The position numbers and the translations under genes are program-made. From assembly GCF_958979055.1 (NCBI RefSeq), contig NC_084899.1:22201501-22265500 (forward strand): 64,000 nt of DNA, written 5' to 3'. The notes below the pieces were generated by a model that worked only from the letters and a program-made list of their open reading frames with translations, searched no databases and had not been told where the DNA came from. Positions 46,231 to 57,052 of the stretch are shown one piece after another. The first letter of the stretch is position 1, and each line of letters opens with the position of its first letter. The DNA comes from Alnus glutinosa. Its lineage: Eukaryota; Streptophyta; Magnoliopsida; Fagales; Betulaceae.

Positions 46231-46493
46231 TATTAGATTACATTTTTACACATGTGATTAATTCTGTAAAGACACGTGATTTTTGTTTTGTTAGTTAGTT
46301 AGACTCTGTTAGATTATAACTTGCAAAGCAAGTCATGTAACTCAGTATATATATACTGCAAATCATGTACAGTTATTTTTTATGCTATTCAATACTAAAT
46401 CAGAGAATCATTTTTTCTCTCAAACCTCTTGTTCAAGTTTCATATTCACAGCTTGTTCTTGCTTTACATAATCATTCAACAACAAATTCAATA
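46231..46493 (+). repeat. 3' LTR of the copia element
   Basis: 263 bp starting TATTAG directly after the polypurine tract and ending TTCAATA before the CGTCC duplication. Confidence 0.93.
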
Positions 46494-47932
46494 CGTCCCA
46501 TCAAACAAAACCTTATTTCGAAGGAACCAAAGTTGCTGAGCTATGATCGACACCAGCTCCGATCCAGATCTTCCATACTCAACCGATCAAACAACAATTC
46601 CAAGTTGGCCAGGAACTCCCCTGCAGAGATCACTGATTTTTGGATACTCCCCCTGCAATTTGCCCAAACAGCTGAGGAGGCCGGGCAATGCCATATTTTG
46701 TGAGCACTCGTTTCCACTTCCACCCCACATATCGGACAAAGCGGGTCGTCCACCACTGTACGGGAGAAGAGTTTCTCTTAATTCGGTAGGAAGAATGTTG
46801 TGGCATGCTCTCCAAAGGAACATTTGAGCAGATCTTGGAATTTTCAGCCTCCATATCATTTTCCGCACCACACTTTGATCAGGAGGCGAGGAGCAGCTAC
46901 TTAGTGTCCTAGCTCTGCGGACAAGCTCCAAGTGGTAGGCACTCCTCACCGAATACAGCCTATTCCTTGTCCCTGCCCATATCATCTGATCCTGCTGCAT
47001 CCAAGGGCAAATATCCATTCCACATATTTTCTCAACAATGTCATCTGGGAACAAATTCTAAACTAGATGGACTTTCCACCAATTGGTGTCTCGATCAGTT
47101 AGCTCCATGACTCGTGCTTCAGGCCCCAACCGATCAGAGGGTGTAAACCAAATTAAAGTGTGGTGGTGGTAACCATCTATCATGCCATATCCGGATCTTT
47201 TCCCCAGTCCCTACCTTCCAAATGAGCCCCTCCTGAAGCAAAGGTTTGGCATTCCAAATGCTATGCCCTGCGTCAGATGGGTGCCTACTTAAACAGGACG
47301 TGAGAAACACACCATTAGGAAAATACTTCTCACACATGACACGAGCAACCAAAGTATTAGGCTGTTGGAGAATCCACCAACCTTGCTTAGCTAAAAGAGC
47401 TCTCCAATTCTCTATAACCAAGCCCTCCCCTACCTTTTTTCATCCCCATTTTATTCCACCACATCCGAGCTATGTTATTTACGATTTTCCTTGTGACCCC
47501 ACTAGAACTTGGACATAAGAGAATTAATGTCTTTACTAAGAGCTTTTGGCAATTGGAATACGCTCATAGTATATGTGGGAGTGGCTTGGATGATTGTCTT
47601 CAAGAGAATCTCATTTCCAGCGTGTGACAAAAATTTCTCTTTCCACCCATTAATTTATCATGTTCCATATTCTGCCTTTGATCCCATTGAAGGCACTAAT
47701 CTTCGAACGGCCAATGAGTGGTAGGAGCCTTAAATATTTCTCATACCTCTGTGTAGATGGAACTCTTGCAGCAGTAATAAAATGTTCTCAATCCCCCAAC
47801 AGAGTATTCCTACTGAAAAAAATTGAGGTCTTCTCTTTATTTATCTTTTGTCTCGAGGCCCTCATAGAAGGCTGGTGCCCCCTCTAGACATTGGAACCCC
47901 TGTAACAGTTCCCATTATGTACTGTTCCAACA

Positions 47933-47947
47933 TAGTACAAAGAAATT

Positions 47948-47994
<47 letters not shown>

Positions 47995-48992
47995 AAATAA
48001 TTTGAGTTAAGCACACCAATGTTGTAAAATGTATATGCACTTCTCCAAAACAACTAGGCTTATAAGATTGATCTCTCTCGTTGAATTTCATCTTCCGTGA
48101 GAATGGAGTACTAAAAAGGAGCATATTCTCGATCGGTTGAGACATGAGAGAACCACCCTTAAAACTCATAGGCAAAATGAAAATCTGTAATATATATATA
48201 TATATTCCACATTAGATTAATGAAAAGTTCGAACAATATTCAAACTATAGCACTTATATATGATTATCGTATCAGAACTAGGAAAAGTACCATTCGCAAC
48301 TTAATTATAAAGTTTTTGCAACATCATCTCCTATATATCTCCCATCTCCAACTCCCCATCCCCATATATGGTAGGGTTAACTTCTAGCTGTATATACTAA
48401 ATATATATATATTGTGAAGATTTTGCATGATTCATATCAACGTGATTAAACTGGTCCTAGTTACTCTTCGGGTCGGAGTACTGGAAGAAAAGAGGAGATT
48501 TTCCAACAAAGAAAGATCCAACAGCTTCAAAAGAATTAAACGAGAAGCCATACGAGATTGCAACATGGTCCATTAATCTTTTATATATATTCCGATGAAG
48601 TGATGCCAAGTATGAATGGCAACTTTAAACAACTGTAGTGTAATGTGAGAAATGAGAATGGACCCCAACACAAACAATTAACACACACGAACCTCTAAGC
48701 ACAGTAGTACTATGGAAATCTTACACCAAATTAAGATCTAAAACCTAGAGCCGAGCACTGACCGAGCCAGCCAACAACAGTAAAAGCGTGCCCAGCTCCT
48801 CATTTCTCTCTCGGCAGCTGTGACCAGCATCAAGTGGGCTGTTGAATGAGAAAACCAAAAAATGGAATCAACGGCTGGCTACAATCCAACAACCCCAGAA
48901 TATCCTGGCCATCCATTTGTCCATTTATCTTCTTGCATGAAAGAGAAGTGTCATGCTGATGTGGGTTTGCTTTTGTTTTCTTCTCTCATACT
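47933..48992. other. ABI3 3' flank with T48 run
   Basis: A T48 homopolymer at 47951-47998 lies just outside the LINE target duplication and may be an older retroposon tail. Several short TATATA runs lie at 48190-48420. The final few hundred bases are probably the ABI3 3' UTR. No gene. Confidence 0.45.
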
Positions 48993-51790
48993 TCACAGCT
49001 TTTTGTGTGCGGCGGGTGAAGATGACGCACCAGCTGGAGTGGTTGAACTTGCATGCTGGTTTCTCTGCGATTTTCCAGGCCTTTTGCTCTCGGGTTTAGG
49101 CCCCTGTTGCCGTACCTTCACTCCTCGTATCATCTGTGAGATTTAGAAAAAGCAAAAAAACTTAAAGATAGATGTAAAATATATATATAAAAGTTAAAAA
49201 TAAAGAAGTATTAGAGAGAAAATGAGATGGTGTATACATATTTGCCACACTTGACGTCTGAGTAGATGACGATGAAGTCTCCTTCTTGGAGTCCATTGGC
49301 CCTCACAAAATCTCCTGAAATAAACAACGAAAATAAGTTAAAAAAACCAATTTTTTTTTTTTTTTTGATTTTTAATAAAGCTTCAGATGGCAAAAATGCA
49401 AATACCCACCAGTGTTTTCAAGCAGATACATCCTGCTCTTATTGTTCGGCCAGTACCTGTAACTCCATGAGAGGGAAAAGGGAAAAAAAGAAGCAGTGAT
49501 TATTTTGCTTGTGCATGCTAAAATGAAGATAGAATGAAGGGCAGGCAAATTAAGATGATGACTTAGTTCAACCACAGAATACCTGTAGCGCATGTTCCAT
49601 ACACGGGAAGTCCCTATGTCTTCCATGGCAATAGAAATGCCATCTCTTGCCTCCAATTCTGGAAGATGGGTCTCTGCTTCTTTCTGATTAAATTCCAAGT
49701 TATTTAAACCAAAAATTACTGGCCCTCCAATAAGAGAGAGAGAGGGAGAGAGAGATTACCTTTGGCAACACAATTCTTCCAAGATTACCCACATCGCTCT
49801 GCTTCAATACCTTCTGGAGAAGAAACCTCAAGTTCTTCTCAGGTTTCCATCCCTGTTCAATCAAAACCACAAAACAGATGCACCATTCATTATTTAGAGG
49901 ACTGAAATATCAACAAGTACTGAAATTTTCAATGAGAAATTGATACAAAGATTGGTTTTCACGCCTATGCCAGTCCTATAGCAATTTACAAAATAAAATT
50001 ACACATTTTCAATTGCTCTCTCTAAAAAAATTTGCTCGGTAATTGCAGTACTTATTCTAGCTAAGAAAATCAAACCAAGTAAAAGAACCCACCTGCCGTC
50101 TGTCTGGTGCAACCCTACCCTGCACATTCTGCGGTTGCATGGCCGTCCGATCTGCCAGATGTCCCATTGCCACCTCCATTGGCATCACCGGTGAGGCCGA
50201 AATAGCCCCAACGGCAGCAGAGGGCGGCCAATACACCCAGTTGCCAGGACTGGGCTGAGCTACTGCGGCGGTGGTGCAACTGTCGTTCCCAAGCCTTGCA
50301 TGCTGATCTGTAATATTCTGGTTCTGGTGCTGATTTTGCTGGTTATGGTGATTGTGATGGTGCCTGTGGTGTGATAAGAACCGCCTTTGCCTCGCCATCC
50401 TCTTCTTCCTTGCTTCTTTAGTAGCTGAAGAGCCTAATCTCACAAGCCTATCTCCATGCCCATTAAAGTACTGTTGATACGGGTATTGATGATTCCCATA
50501 GCTGGCAAAAGCTTGTGGAGCCGGGTGAATATTATTGTCTGGAAATGTGTTGTAATGAGACACCAGAGTAAACTGTGACGAAGGCCATGACTGTGAGGAG
50601 TCCAGCTGCATGTGATACTCGGTTGGAGCTGGGTAAGGACTTTGGCCATTTGTGTAAGGATCATCCATATACCCAACCATCGAAGGATAAGCCGGCGGAG
50701 CTGCCGCCACTATCGCTGTCGGCTCCGACATATAAGGCGGCAGCGGCAGCTGAGGAATCCATGGGGGCTGGGTGGGGAAACAAGGGTTTGGGTTTGATTC
50801 AGAATTCAGATTAGGGTTAGGGTTAGGGTTTTGGAGGAGGTCTTGGTAATATTGGTTGGGAATATGAAAATTGGTGGTTAGTGCTAATTCTTTGGTGCGC
50901 CTTTTCTGAAGATGGTTAGTCTGAACCCATTCAAGTACAAGTTTCAACAACTGCTTCATGGCCTCCTTTCCTCCACCCAAGCGCTTTGCGGCACACTCTA
51001 TGGTGGATTTCTTGATCCTCACGCTTCTCAAGTCTTCAGCAGAGACCGTCTCTTTGTTTGTTCTAAGCCACTCCAAGAACACCGTCGCCATGTCATCAGG
51101 CTGCCGATCATCCTTCTCTTCATGGATGATGATCTCTTCGTTGTTGTTGTTGTTACTCTGTAACTGAAGCTGCTCATGATGTTCTTGCTCTTGTTGAAAA
51201 CCCTCTAGCGCGTTGTGTTCATGATTTTGAAAGATACACGATGGATCAAAGAAATCGTTGCTTTCAACCAGATCCATGTACCCAAAAGTCTCCATCAGAT
51301 CCATACAATCCACGCCTTCAAGGCAGTCATAAGGTGGCTGAGAGATCTCCATGGAGGCGGTCGACGATAAGGCTGCTGACGCAGACGGCGGCGGCGGCGG
51401 TGCATCCACTGAATCATGGTTGTAATTGTTCTTCTTTTCCACATCTTCCTCTGCGTCTGACCTCAGAACGGCCCAAGAAGCCGCCGAAGAAGACGATGAT
51501 GCCGAAGAAGACGACGAGGAGCACATAATAGCCTTCACTGGTGCCGGAATCGATGAGGATGATGAAGATGATGACATGCAAGGAAAATCTGGGAGAGGAG
51601 GGAAGTCATTGTAAAACATTGAACCATCACGAACCTCAGCAAGAAGTTGATGATCTTGATCATTTGAAAGCCAGATCTGTCTGTCATCAACACCCAATGC
51701 TTCTTCTTGCTCCTCTAAACCATTAAACCCACTAGGGTTTGGATCATTTCCAGGCCCTGCATGCAAATCTTCACCTTGCAGTTTCTCCAT
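48993..51790 (-). CDS. ABI3: B3-domain transcription factor ABI3, 6 exons
   Basis: Exons end at 51790-50093, 49852-49760, 49683-49583, 49456-49410, 49314-49238 and 49133-48993; all are GT/AG and in frame, giving 718 aa (Arabidopsis about 720). ABI3/VP1 is the nuclear ABA-response regulator that drives seed maturation and dormancy genes through RY (CATGCA) elements. Visible domains: acidic, Ser- and Asn-rich B1/activation region ([26 protein letters not shown]), a central [19 protein letters not shown]...[23 protein letters not shown] block, the basic B2 region ([20 protein letters not shown]) and the B3 DNA-binding domain ([45 protein letters not shown]). The Met at 51790 ([12 protein letters not shown]) has a better context and aligns with relatives; the upstream in-frame Met at 51808 would add six residues. 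The six-exon pattern with B3 in small exons is the family norm. Confidence 0.95.
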
Positions 51791-51808
51791 ATTATCAAAA
51801 ATGACCAT

Positions 51809-53847
51809 AAAAAGGAGAAAAAAGAAAAAGAGAAAGGGAAGGATTGTGTTTTCTGTGTACGGATAAGTGCAAGAGAGTATTGTTTCCGATTAAGGAAGCA
51901 GGAGAGAAGGGCCCGCTTTTACTATCAAATACTCAACAGAGAGAATCAACATAAAGCATCTGGGTTGTCTATCAACAACAATACACGGATAACATAAACA
52001 ATATAATGATACCCAGTTACCAACAAAGAAAGCGACCTCTCTTCTCTAATCCAAAACTTTATTGCTTTTTAATTGTATCGTTATCAGATCAAAGAATTAA
52101 TCAAGAACACTATCCACAAATACAATATATATATATATATATATTTTAATTTTACAGTAGATTTACAGAAATGAAGGGACCGTGGGCTCAAATATGGCAA
52201 GCCAATGAACAGCATGACTGTTTTGGGGACACCCACATGCTTAAAACCTTTCTGAAACTCAACCCCCATGTGTGTCTTCTGGTTTGTTGCGAGAAGTTTC
52301 CTTGTCTCACTCGTTTGGTAGATAAGTTCAAAACGTTTTCTTTTTTCTTTTTATTGTGTTTTTTACTATTAAGGGGTTTTACACATTAACTGTGAGAGAG
52401 AGAGAGAGAGAGAGATTAATAAAGATCAGAAAGAAACAAGAAAACAAAACCTGGTGCCGATACTTTCTCAGCCTCACTCCGGATTCTGTGCCACCCGCCA
52501 TGTGTTTCCACCTGAATGGTGACACCATCGGTGCATGTGCCTTTATGAGCAACAGGGGGGATTGAAAGAAAGTTGGCACATCCGAAATGGAATATGGTCC
52601 TATTTGAAATGGCAACGGAAACTATCTATTTTTTTTTTGAGTTTTTTTAATTTTTAAAAATAAATTAATGTGAAGAACTTCCTTATCACATAAGTAAAGT
52701 AATAAAAAGTTGTATGTTTTAGTAATGTTGAATCATTACTCATTTATATTTGGACGGTATTACTCTAACTCAAAAGTTTTAGTATATTCTCAATTTATTT
52801 TATTTGTTTTTCTTTAATGTGTAAGACTCACACATGCACTAACAATAAATTTTTCCTTAAAATAATTAAGTAATAATGTTTTAAAAAACTTAGCAAGAAC
52901 AAAAAGGATCCACAACCAATCTTAAAAAACAAGACGACATAAAAGCCAAAGAGAACCATAATAACAAAGTAACAAACGCTTAGCTACATGAAAGCAAAAG
53001 GGCAAGTAAAGCTAACAGATGGCGTACATCAGAAAAACTAGATCCAAGACGATCCAATTATCACGAACACCTTTAAATTAAAGAAGTTGACTTTAGACGT
53101 AACCCAAAACAATTAATTAATTAAAATCTCTAAAAGAATACTCTTTTAAGTGAAAAATGAACTTTGTTAGAGAGAGATCGAACATATAAAGAGTCTATCA
53201 AGAACAAATATTGAACAAGATTCCAACTAAAACATTTAAGCTTATGTATATTAATTATTTACTTTTATTTATTTATTTGACACTCAACCCTTCACACGTG
53301 CTCACAACATAAGTTTGACTGTTCTCATTATCTCTCTCTCTGGAGAGAGAAAGAAAGGACCGACTCGATCACTTTCTATTGGTCTCACACAAGGTTGTCT
53401 AGCCGGATTCGTTGGTGAAGCGGCGGAGTTCGTAGTTTTCTGCTCTGTGTGGACCATGTACACGCAGTTCTGACGTAACCTACTTTAACCTTTCTCGTCC
53501 CTATCGATCCCCCACCACGTACCCATAACCGCGTTCTTCCGTTTCAATCCGTCTTTATCTGAACGGAGCAGCGGGACGGGGATTGATTCACATGAAGGGA
53601 GAAGCCTTCAAAGCTGACAGACATGTCGAATGTTGCCACGTTGTCAGTGTGTCATCGTGCTTCTTTCTCTGATTGGTGGGCTTTTAATTTATTTATTTAT
53701 TTTCCGTACGTTGGAGTAAGCTTTGGATTTATTTCATCTGACTTTCGAGACGGTGGGGGCTATCTCTCACGTGGGTGCAGCAATGATGATGACATTGTGC
53801 CCACCCAATACCAATACCAATACCAATACCGGCCAATTCCATACGAC

Positions 53848-53889
<42 letters not shown>

Positions 53890-54660
53890 GTCCAATCTTA
53901 AGCTGTCTTTAATTCTTATAAAAGTATAAAAATCACAGGGCGTATATACGCCAAAGAATTACTTGTTTTTATGTCTTGACGTGAGATTGGGGGAATTTTT
54001 TTTTGTTTTATATGGAATATGATGCGAAGATTATTATTCCCATGGCCCATGCAAGCCATGACTGGGCTTGGGGCCCATCCGGTCCATAAAGCCCAATCAA
54101 GGGTCATAAATGTTTTGGAATTGGCTCATAGGGACCTCGGATGCTCCTTACTCAGAAAATCTCATGAATAAATAATACTCAATCAATGACTTCTAAATAC
54201 AAATATCTCTCGGTTGCCAGAACCAGTGATAAAAGTAGTCGATAAGTCTAGGGAGTTGACTATTTCGGGAACACAAAAAGAATCTATACGGAATGTCCAT
54301 ATCCAGATAATCCCGGGTCTAGATTTCTCAGTACTAACATGAGGTGATTGTGATGAAATATACAAGAATTCTTATCCCGATATTATAGCAGGAAATTACA
54401 AGGAAAATCTGACCCACAATCCCCGGAAAGGTGTTGGAAGGTCTCAATCCTGGATCCTCCGGATAACTTCGATCTTGTCCCGCACCTTACGAGATAGGAT
54501 CGATATGTGATTTATTTGAATTATATATATATATATATATAATTTAAAATTGGAAGTTACGCTCTTTTAGATAATTAAAATCAACAGGTATCAAATCTAA
54601 TTGAAAGTAAAAAACCGATAAGATTATGCCTTCTTAAATTCTCTTTTACCCTTTCATTAT
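51809..54660. promoter_or_regulatory. ABI3 upstream region, no other gene
   Basis: Immediately upstream lie A/G-rich leader-like sequence, a (GA)n at about 52393-52414 and T-rich tracts. Repeats further up: an AAGAACAAAAAGGATCCAC stretch (52890-52920) resembling 39906-39925, a (CCAATA)n at 53803-53831 and an (AT)n at 53850-53888. ABI3 genes are known for long regulated leaders; here the leader extent cannot be read. Short frames at 53623-53929 are repeat-derived. Confidence 0.4.
53850..53888. repeat. (AT)n microsatellite
   Basis: About 19 AT units immediately after four CCAATA hexamers and 'ggccaattcc'. Confidence 0.9.
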
Positions 54661-54668
54661 GATACGCT

Positions 54669-55731
54669 AGGGCTGATAATTTTGACACGACCCGACAACC
54701 CGACATGAAATTAGCGGGTTTGGGTATACCTTAAACGGGTTTGAGTCATAAACGGGTCGACCCGTTTAACTCGGTCTGGCGGGCCGCCAGACACAATTAA
54801 CATTTTTTTTTTTTTTAGAAGGAGGAATGGGATATAAAATAAGATAGGGCAAAATTGTAATTTAAAAAAGAGTGAGGCTAATAATAAAATAAGACCATGG
54901 CTTAGTCTTATCCACAGCCACGTGTGTGGCTGTGGATTGTTTTGGGAGATATTTTCTCCCTTTTTTTTTAGAACATGACGCATCTCCCCTTTTCCTTTCA
55001 TTTCTCTTTTCTTTATTTCTTCTTCTTATTTCCTTCACTGTTCTCCCATCGCGCGCCCACCAGATTGAGTGAGAGAGAACGGATTTGAGAGAGAGCTGAT
55101 CCGTGAGAGAGACGCATAAATTAGAAGAAGAAGAGAAGAGTATGGGTTTTCAGCAGAGATCAAGAAAGAAGAGGCCGGAGTTGGCTAAAGCCCTCTTGTC
55201 TCCAATGGCCGATCTATGTAACCCTATTCCGTTTTTTTCTTTTTTCTTTTACAAGGGCAATATTTTCTTATTGATTTTCATTGTTGCAGATTTGATATTT
55301 TTGTTTTTAATTTAATAGTTTTTTGTAAAGAACACTTCATTTTTTTTTATCATTTCATCGAAGATTTTGTGTTTCCTTATTTTATTTTTTTTTCCCTCTC
55401 TATTGCAATATTGCTCTCATTTACAACCTTGTTCCTTGCAAAATGATAGTGTGGACTAAATTTTCTTTCTTTTTTTGCCATGAATGATAAAGTTACAATT
55501 CATTTGAGTCGTAGAAGTCTAAACGGGTAAACGGGTCGTGCCGACCCGATACAACCCGTTATATTAAATGGGTTTCACGGGTCGTGTTGGGTGACCCGTG
55601 AAATTGCCGTGTCGTGTCTGGAGTTTCGACCCGTTAAGATAAACAAGTCGTGTTTGGGTCTAGCTTAAACAGGTTGCGGGTCTCCATGGATCGTAAACGG
55701 GTCGTGTCAGGTACTTGTTTTGCCAACCCTA
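54669..55731. mobile_element. hAT-like non-autonomous DNA transposon
   Basis: A 1.06-kb element flanked by the exact 8-bp duplication GATACGCT (54661-54668 and 55732-55739), diagnostic of hAT. The ends are imperfect inverted repeats: AGGGCTGATAATTTTGACAC at the left, and TAGGGTTGGC...GACACGACCC in reverse complement at the right. Subterminal regions are packed with CGGGTCGTG / ACGGGTC / GACCCG words on both strands, the usual transposase-binding clusters. The middle (about 55050-55320) holds GA-rich leader-like DNA and a frame MGFQQRSRKKRPELAKALL that may be captured host sequence. No transposase. Confidence 0.75.
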
Positions 55732-55814
55732 GATACGCTGCTCCCTTTCTCACTAGCATTCAAAGTTACCCCATCTCCAACTAATTGCATTACATTGTAT
55801 CCTATGGCTTGTAA

Positions 55815-56605
55815 GAGCATCCTTAGTGAGTTCTCAATTTCAAAATTTTTACCAAAATTTGGTGAAAAATTCAAAAAAGCCAACTTCAACAAACTTTCTA
55901 TAGTTTATCTATTTTAGCTCTGGTCAGAATTTCAGTCCAAATTTGACTCACAAATTTCACGAGCTATTAATATTTTATCATTTTTTATTTAGTTTCCCGC
56001 CTTTCTTTTTCACCAACCCCACCACACGTCCATCATCACCCCCTCAACCCCTTTCTTCCTTGCTCGTTTTCAACCCCTCCAAACCCAACTCCAAGCAGTC
56101 ATTGTTATTCCTTGTCTCGTTGTTGAAATTCGCCACTAAGTTCCACGTCTCCATGCTCGGCCTCAAGAAATCGAAAGCAACTGCAAATGCAGCTGGCCAG
56201 AAAACAGAGCCAAATGGGTCTGTTGCCAGCACTACTTCCAAACCACAACAACAAAAACAACAACAATAAGAAATGCAATAAAAGCAAGAACAGCAGCAGA
56301 GCAAACCTTGAACTTCACAAGTTCAAGGTGGAGGAGGTTCCGATCGTGTCCCTGTTCACTAGAGATAGCTCGAGAAGCGCTTCTCAAAGGACATAATGCA
56401 CAAGTACTTGAAGAAGGTTAAGGTTAAGCCTCTCTACGTGGTTGTTCTTAAAATCAATAAAAAATAATATCTGTTTAAAATAGAGAAATATTTAGAGAGT
56501 TTGATGTAGAAAGCTTTTTAAAAGTGATAAAAAAAAGAAAAAAAAAAAAAGTAGATCATTTAGCTAAAATTTGAAGAAAATTTAGATAACTCACTAGGGA
56601 TGCTC
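55815..56605. mobile_element. PIF/Harbinger-like element carrying a gene fragment
   Basis: Terminal inverted repeats GAGCATCCTTAGTGAGTT (left) and GAGCATCCCTAGTGAGTT (right, reverse complement) with the 3-bp duplication TAA at 55812-55814 and 56606-56608. The 791-bp element lacks transposase. Its interior (56153-56467) carries protein-coding-looking sequence unlike ordinary MITE DNA. Confidence 0.75.
56153..56467 (+). pseudogene. Captured fragment, possibly of a MAKR/BKI1-like gene
   Basis: Within the Harbinger-like element, one frame reads LGLKKSKATANAAGQKTEP then a Gln-rich tract; after a stop and frame change comes LHKFKVEEVPIVSLFTRDSS, and after a further frame change RFSKDIMHKYLKKVKVKPLY before a stop. 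The last piece resembles the C-terminal HKYLKxVKPLYV motif of membrane-associated kinase regulators (MAKR/BKI1 family, inhibitors of receptor-kinase signalling). Stops and frameshifts make it a broken fragment. The family assignment is tentative and comes from memory of that motif. Confidence 0.4.
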
Positions 56606-56608
56606 TAA

Positions 56609-57052
56609 CTAGCTTATAGGCATTTGACTAAAGACCCCATAGAGATAAGATTAAAGAGAAACCTTCCTTTTCACCTAACATAACGAGCCACTTGTACTCT
56701 TTAAACTCCACCTCAGCCACCTAAGCTCAACTCAACCATATATATATATATATCCCAATATTCCCATCTACATACCCTTTAAGTATACTCTTTTTTGGCA
56801 GCTAGATTGGCGATTTTTTTGGGTTTATCAAACTTTATCTTGGAGGATGACTCCTTTATGGTTACTCAAGCTCTACAATTACCTGACATCACTTAAGACA
56901 GGAGAATTGCTTCTACTATTTTCGTTATTCATTCCATCATCCCATCTTTTACGAGCTGGCCGGACAGCTTGTAAAATCAACTGAAGTGCAATCTTATGTG
57001 CCCATCATGTGGCAAATTAGGCCGCGACCAGATTGTTTTCTGGCTGCATTCC
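56609..57052 (+). mobile_element. LINE RNase H tail (part 1)
   Basis: From about 56795 the plus strand encodes AARLAIFLGLSNFILEDDSF and VTQALQLPDIT, matching the RNase H-like domain at the end of plant LINE proteins (the xxEGDSxxVVQAL pattern), with one or two stops. The coding sequence is interrupted at 57052 by a solo LTR and resumes at 59741. The 5' end of the element is close to 56791, next to the candidate duplication AAGTATACTC (56781-56790), which recurs with one mismatch at 59881-59890. Confidence 0.55.

Larger units (their letters stand above)
43558..46493 (+). mobile_element. Ty1/copia retrotransposon, internally deleted, TAT...ATA LTRs
   Basis: Two 263-bp LTRs (43558-43820 and 46231-46493) differ at only two positions, so the insertion is young. 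The target duplication is CGTCC (43553-43557 and 46494-46498). A primer-binding site TGGTATCAGAGC (43821-43832; Met-tRNA type) and a polypurine tract (GAGGGGGAG, ending 46230) are in place. Both LTRs start TATTAG and end TTCAATA, not TG...CA. The internal part is only 2.4 kb: gag, protease and the integrase core are missing, joined at an A-rich point just after the primer site. It inserted into the LINE. Confidence 0.93.
42199..47915 (-). mobile_element. 5'-truncated LINE, split by two LTR insertions
   Basis: The poly(A) tail appears as a T run at 42199-42211, and 17-bp target duplications lie at 42182-42198 (TATGTACCGTTCCAACA) and 47916-47932 (one mismatch). Reading the minus strand, 47421-47134 encodes a late reverse-transcriptase region (IENWRALLAKQGWWILQQ; KIRIWHDRWLP), 47054-46541 the zinc-finger region (CPICG...HKIWHCP, with a frameshift inside), and 43557-42220 an RNase H domain (GMGFLIRD; ADPSVAEALAAR). 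Removing the copia element and the solo LTR leaves about 2 kb of LINE. Stops and frameshifts show it is dead. The internal coding strand is continuous across both insertions, which proves the nesting order. Confidence 0.9.

Noticed and set aside
50808-50835. Three TTAGGG repeats, telomere-like
   Set aside because: They lie inside ABI3 exon 1 and encode an Asn-Pro repeat in frame; the plant telomere repeat is TTTAGGG, so this is a coding coincidence.
51241-51614. Plus-strand frames within ABI3
   Set aside because: Shadows of the Ser/Asp-rich ABI3 exon 1.
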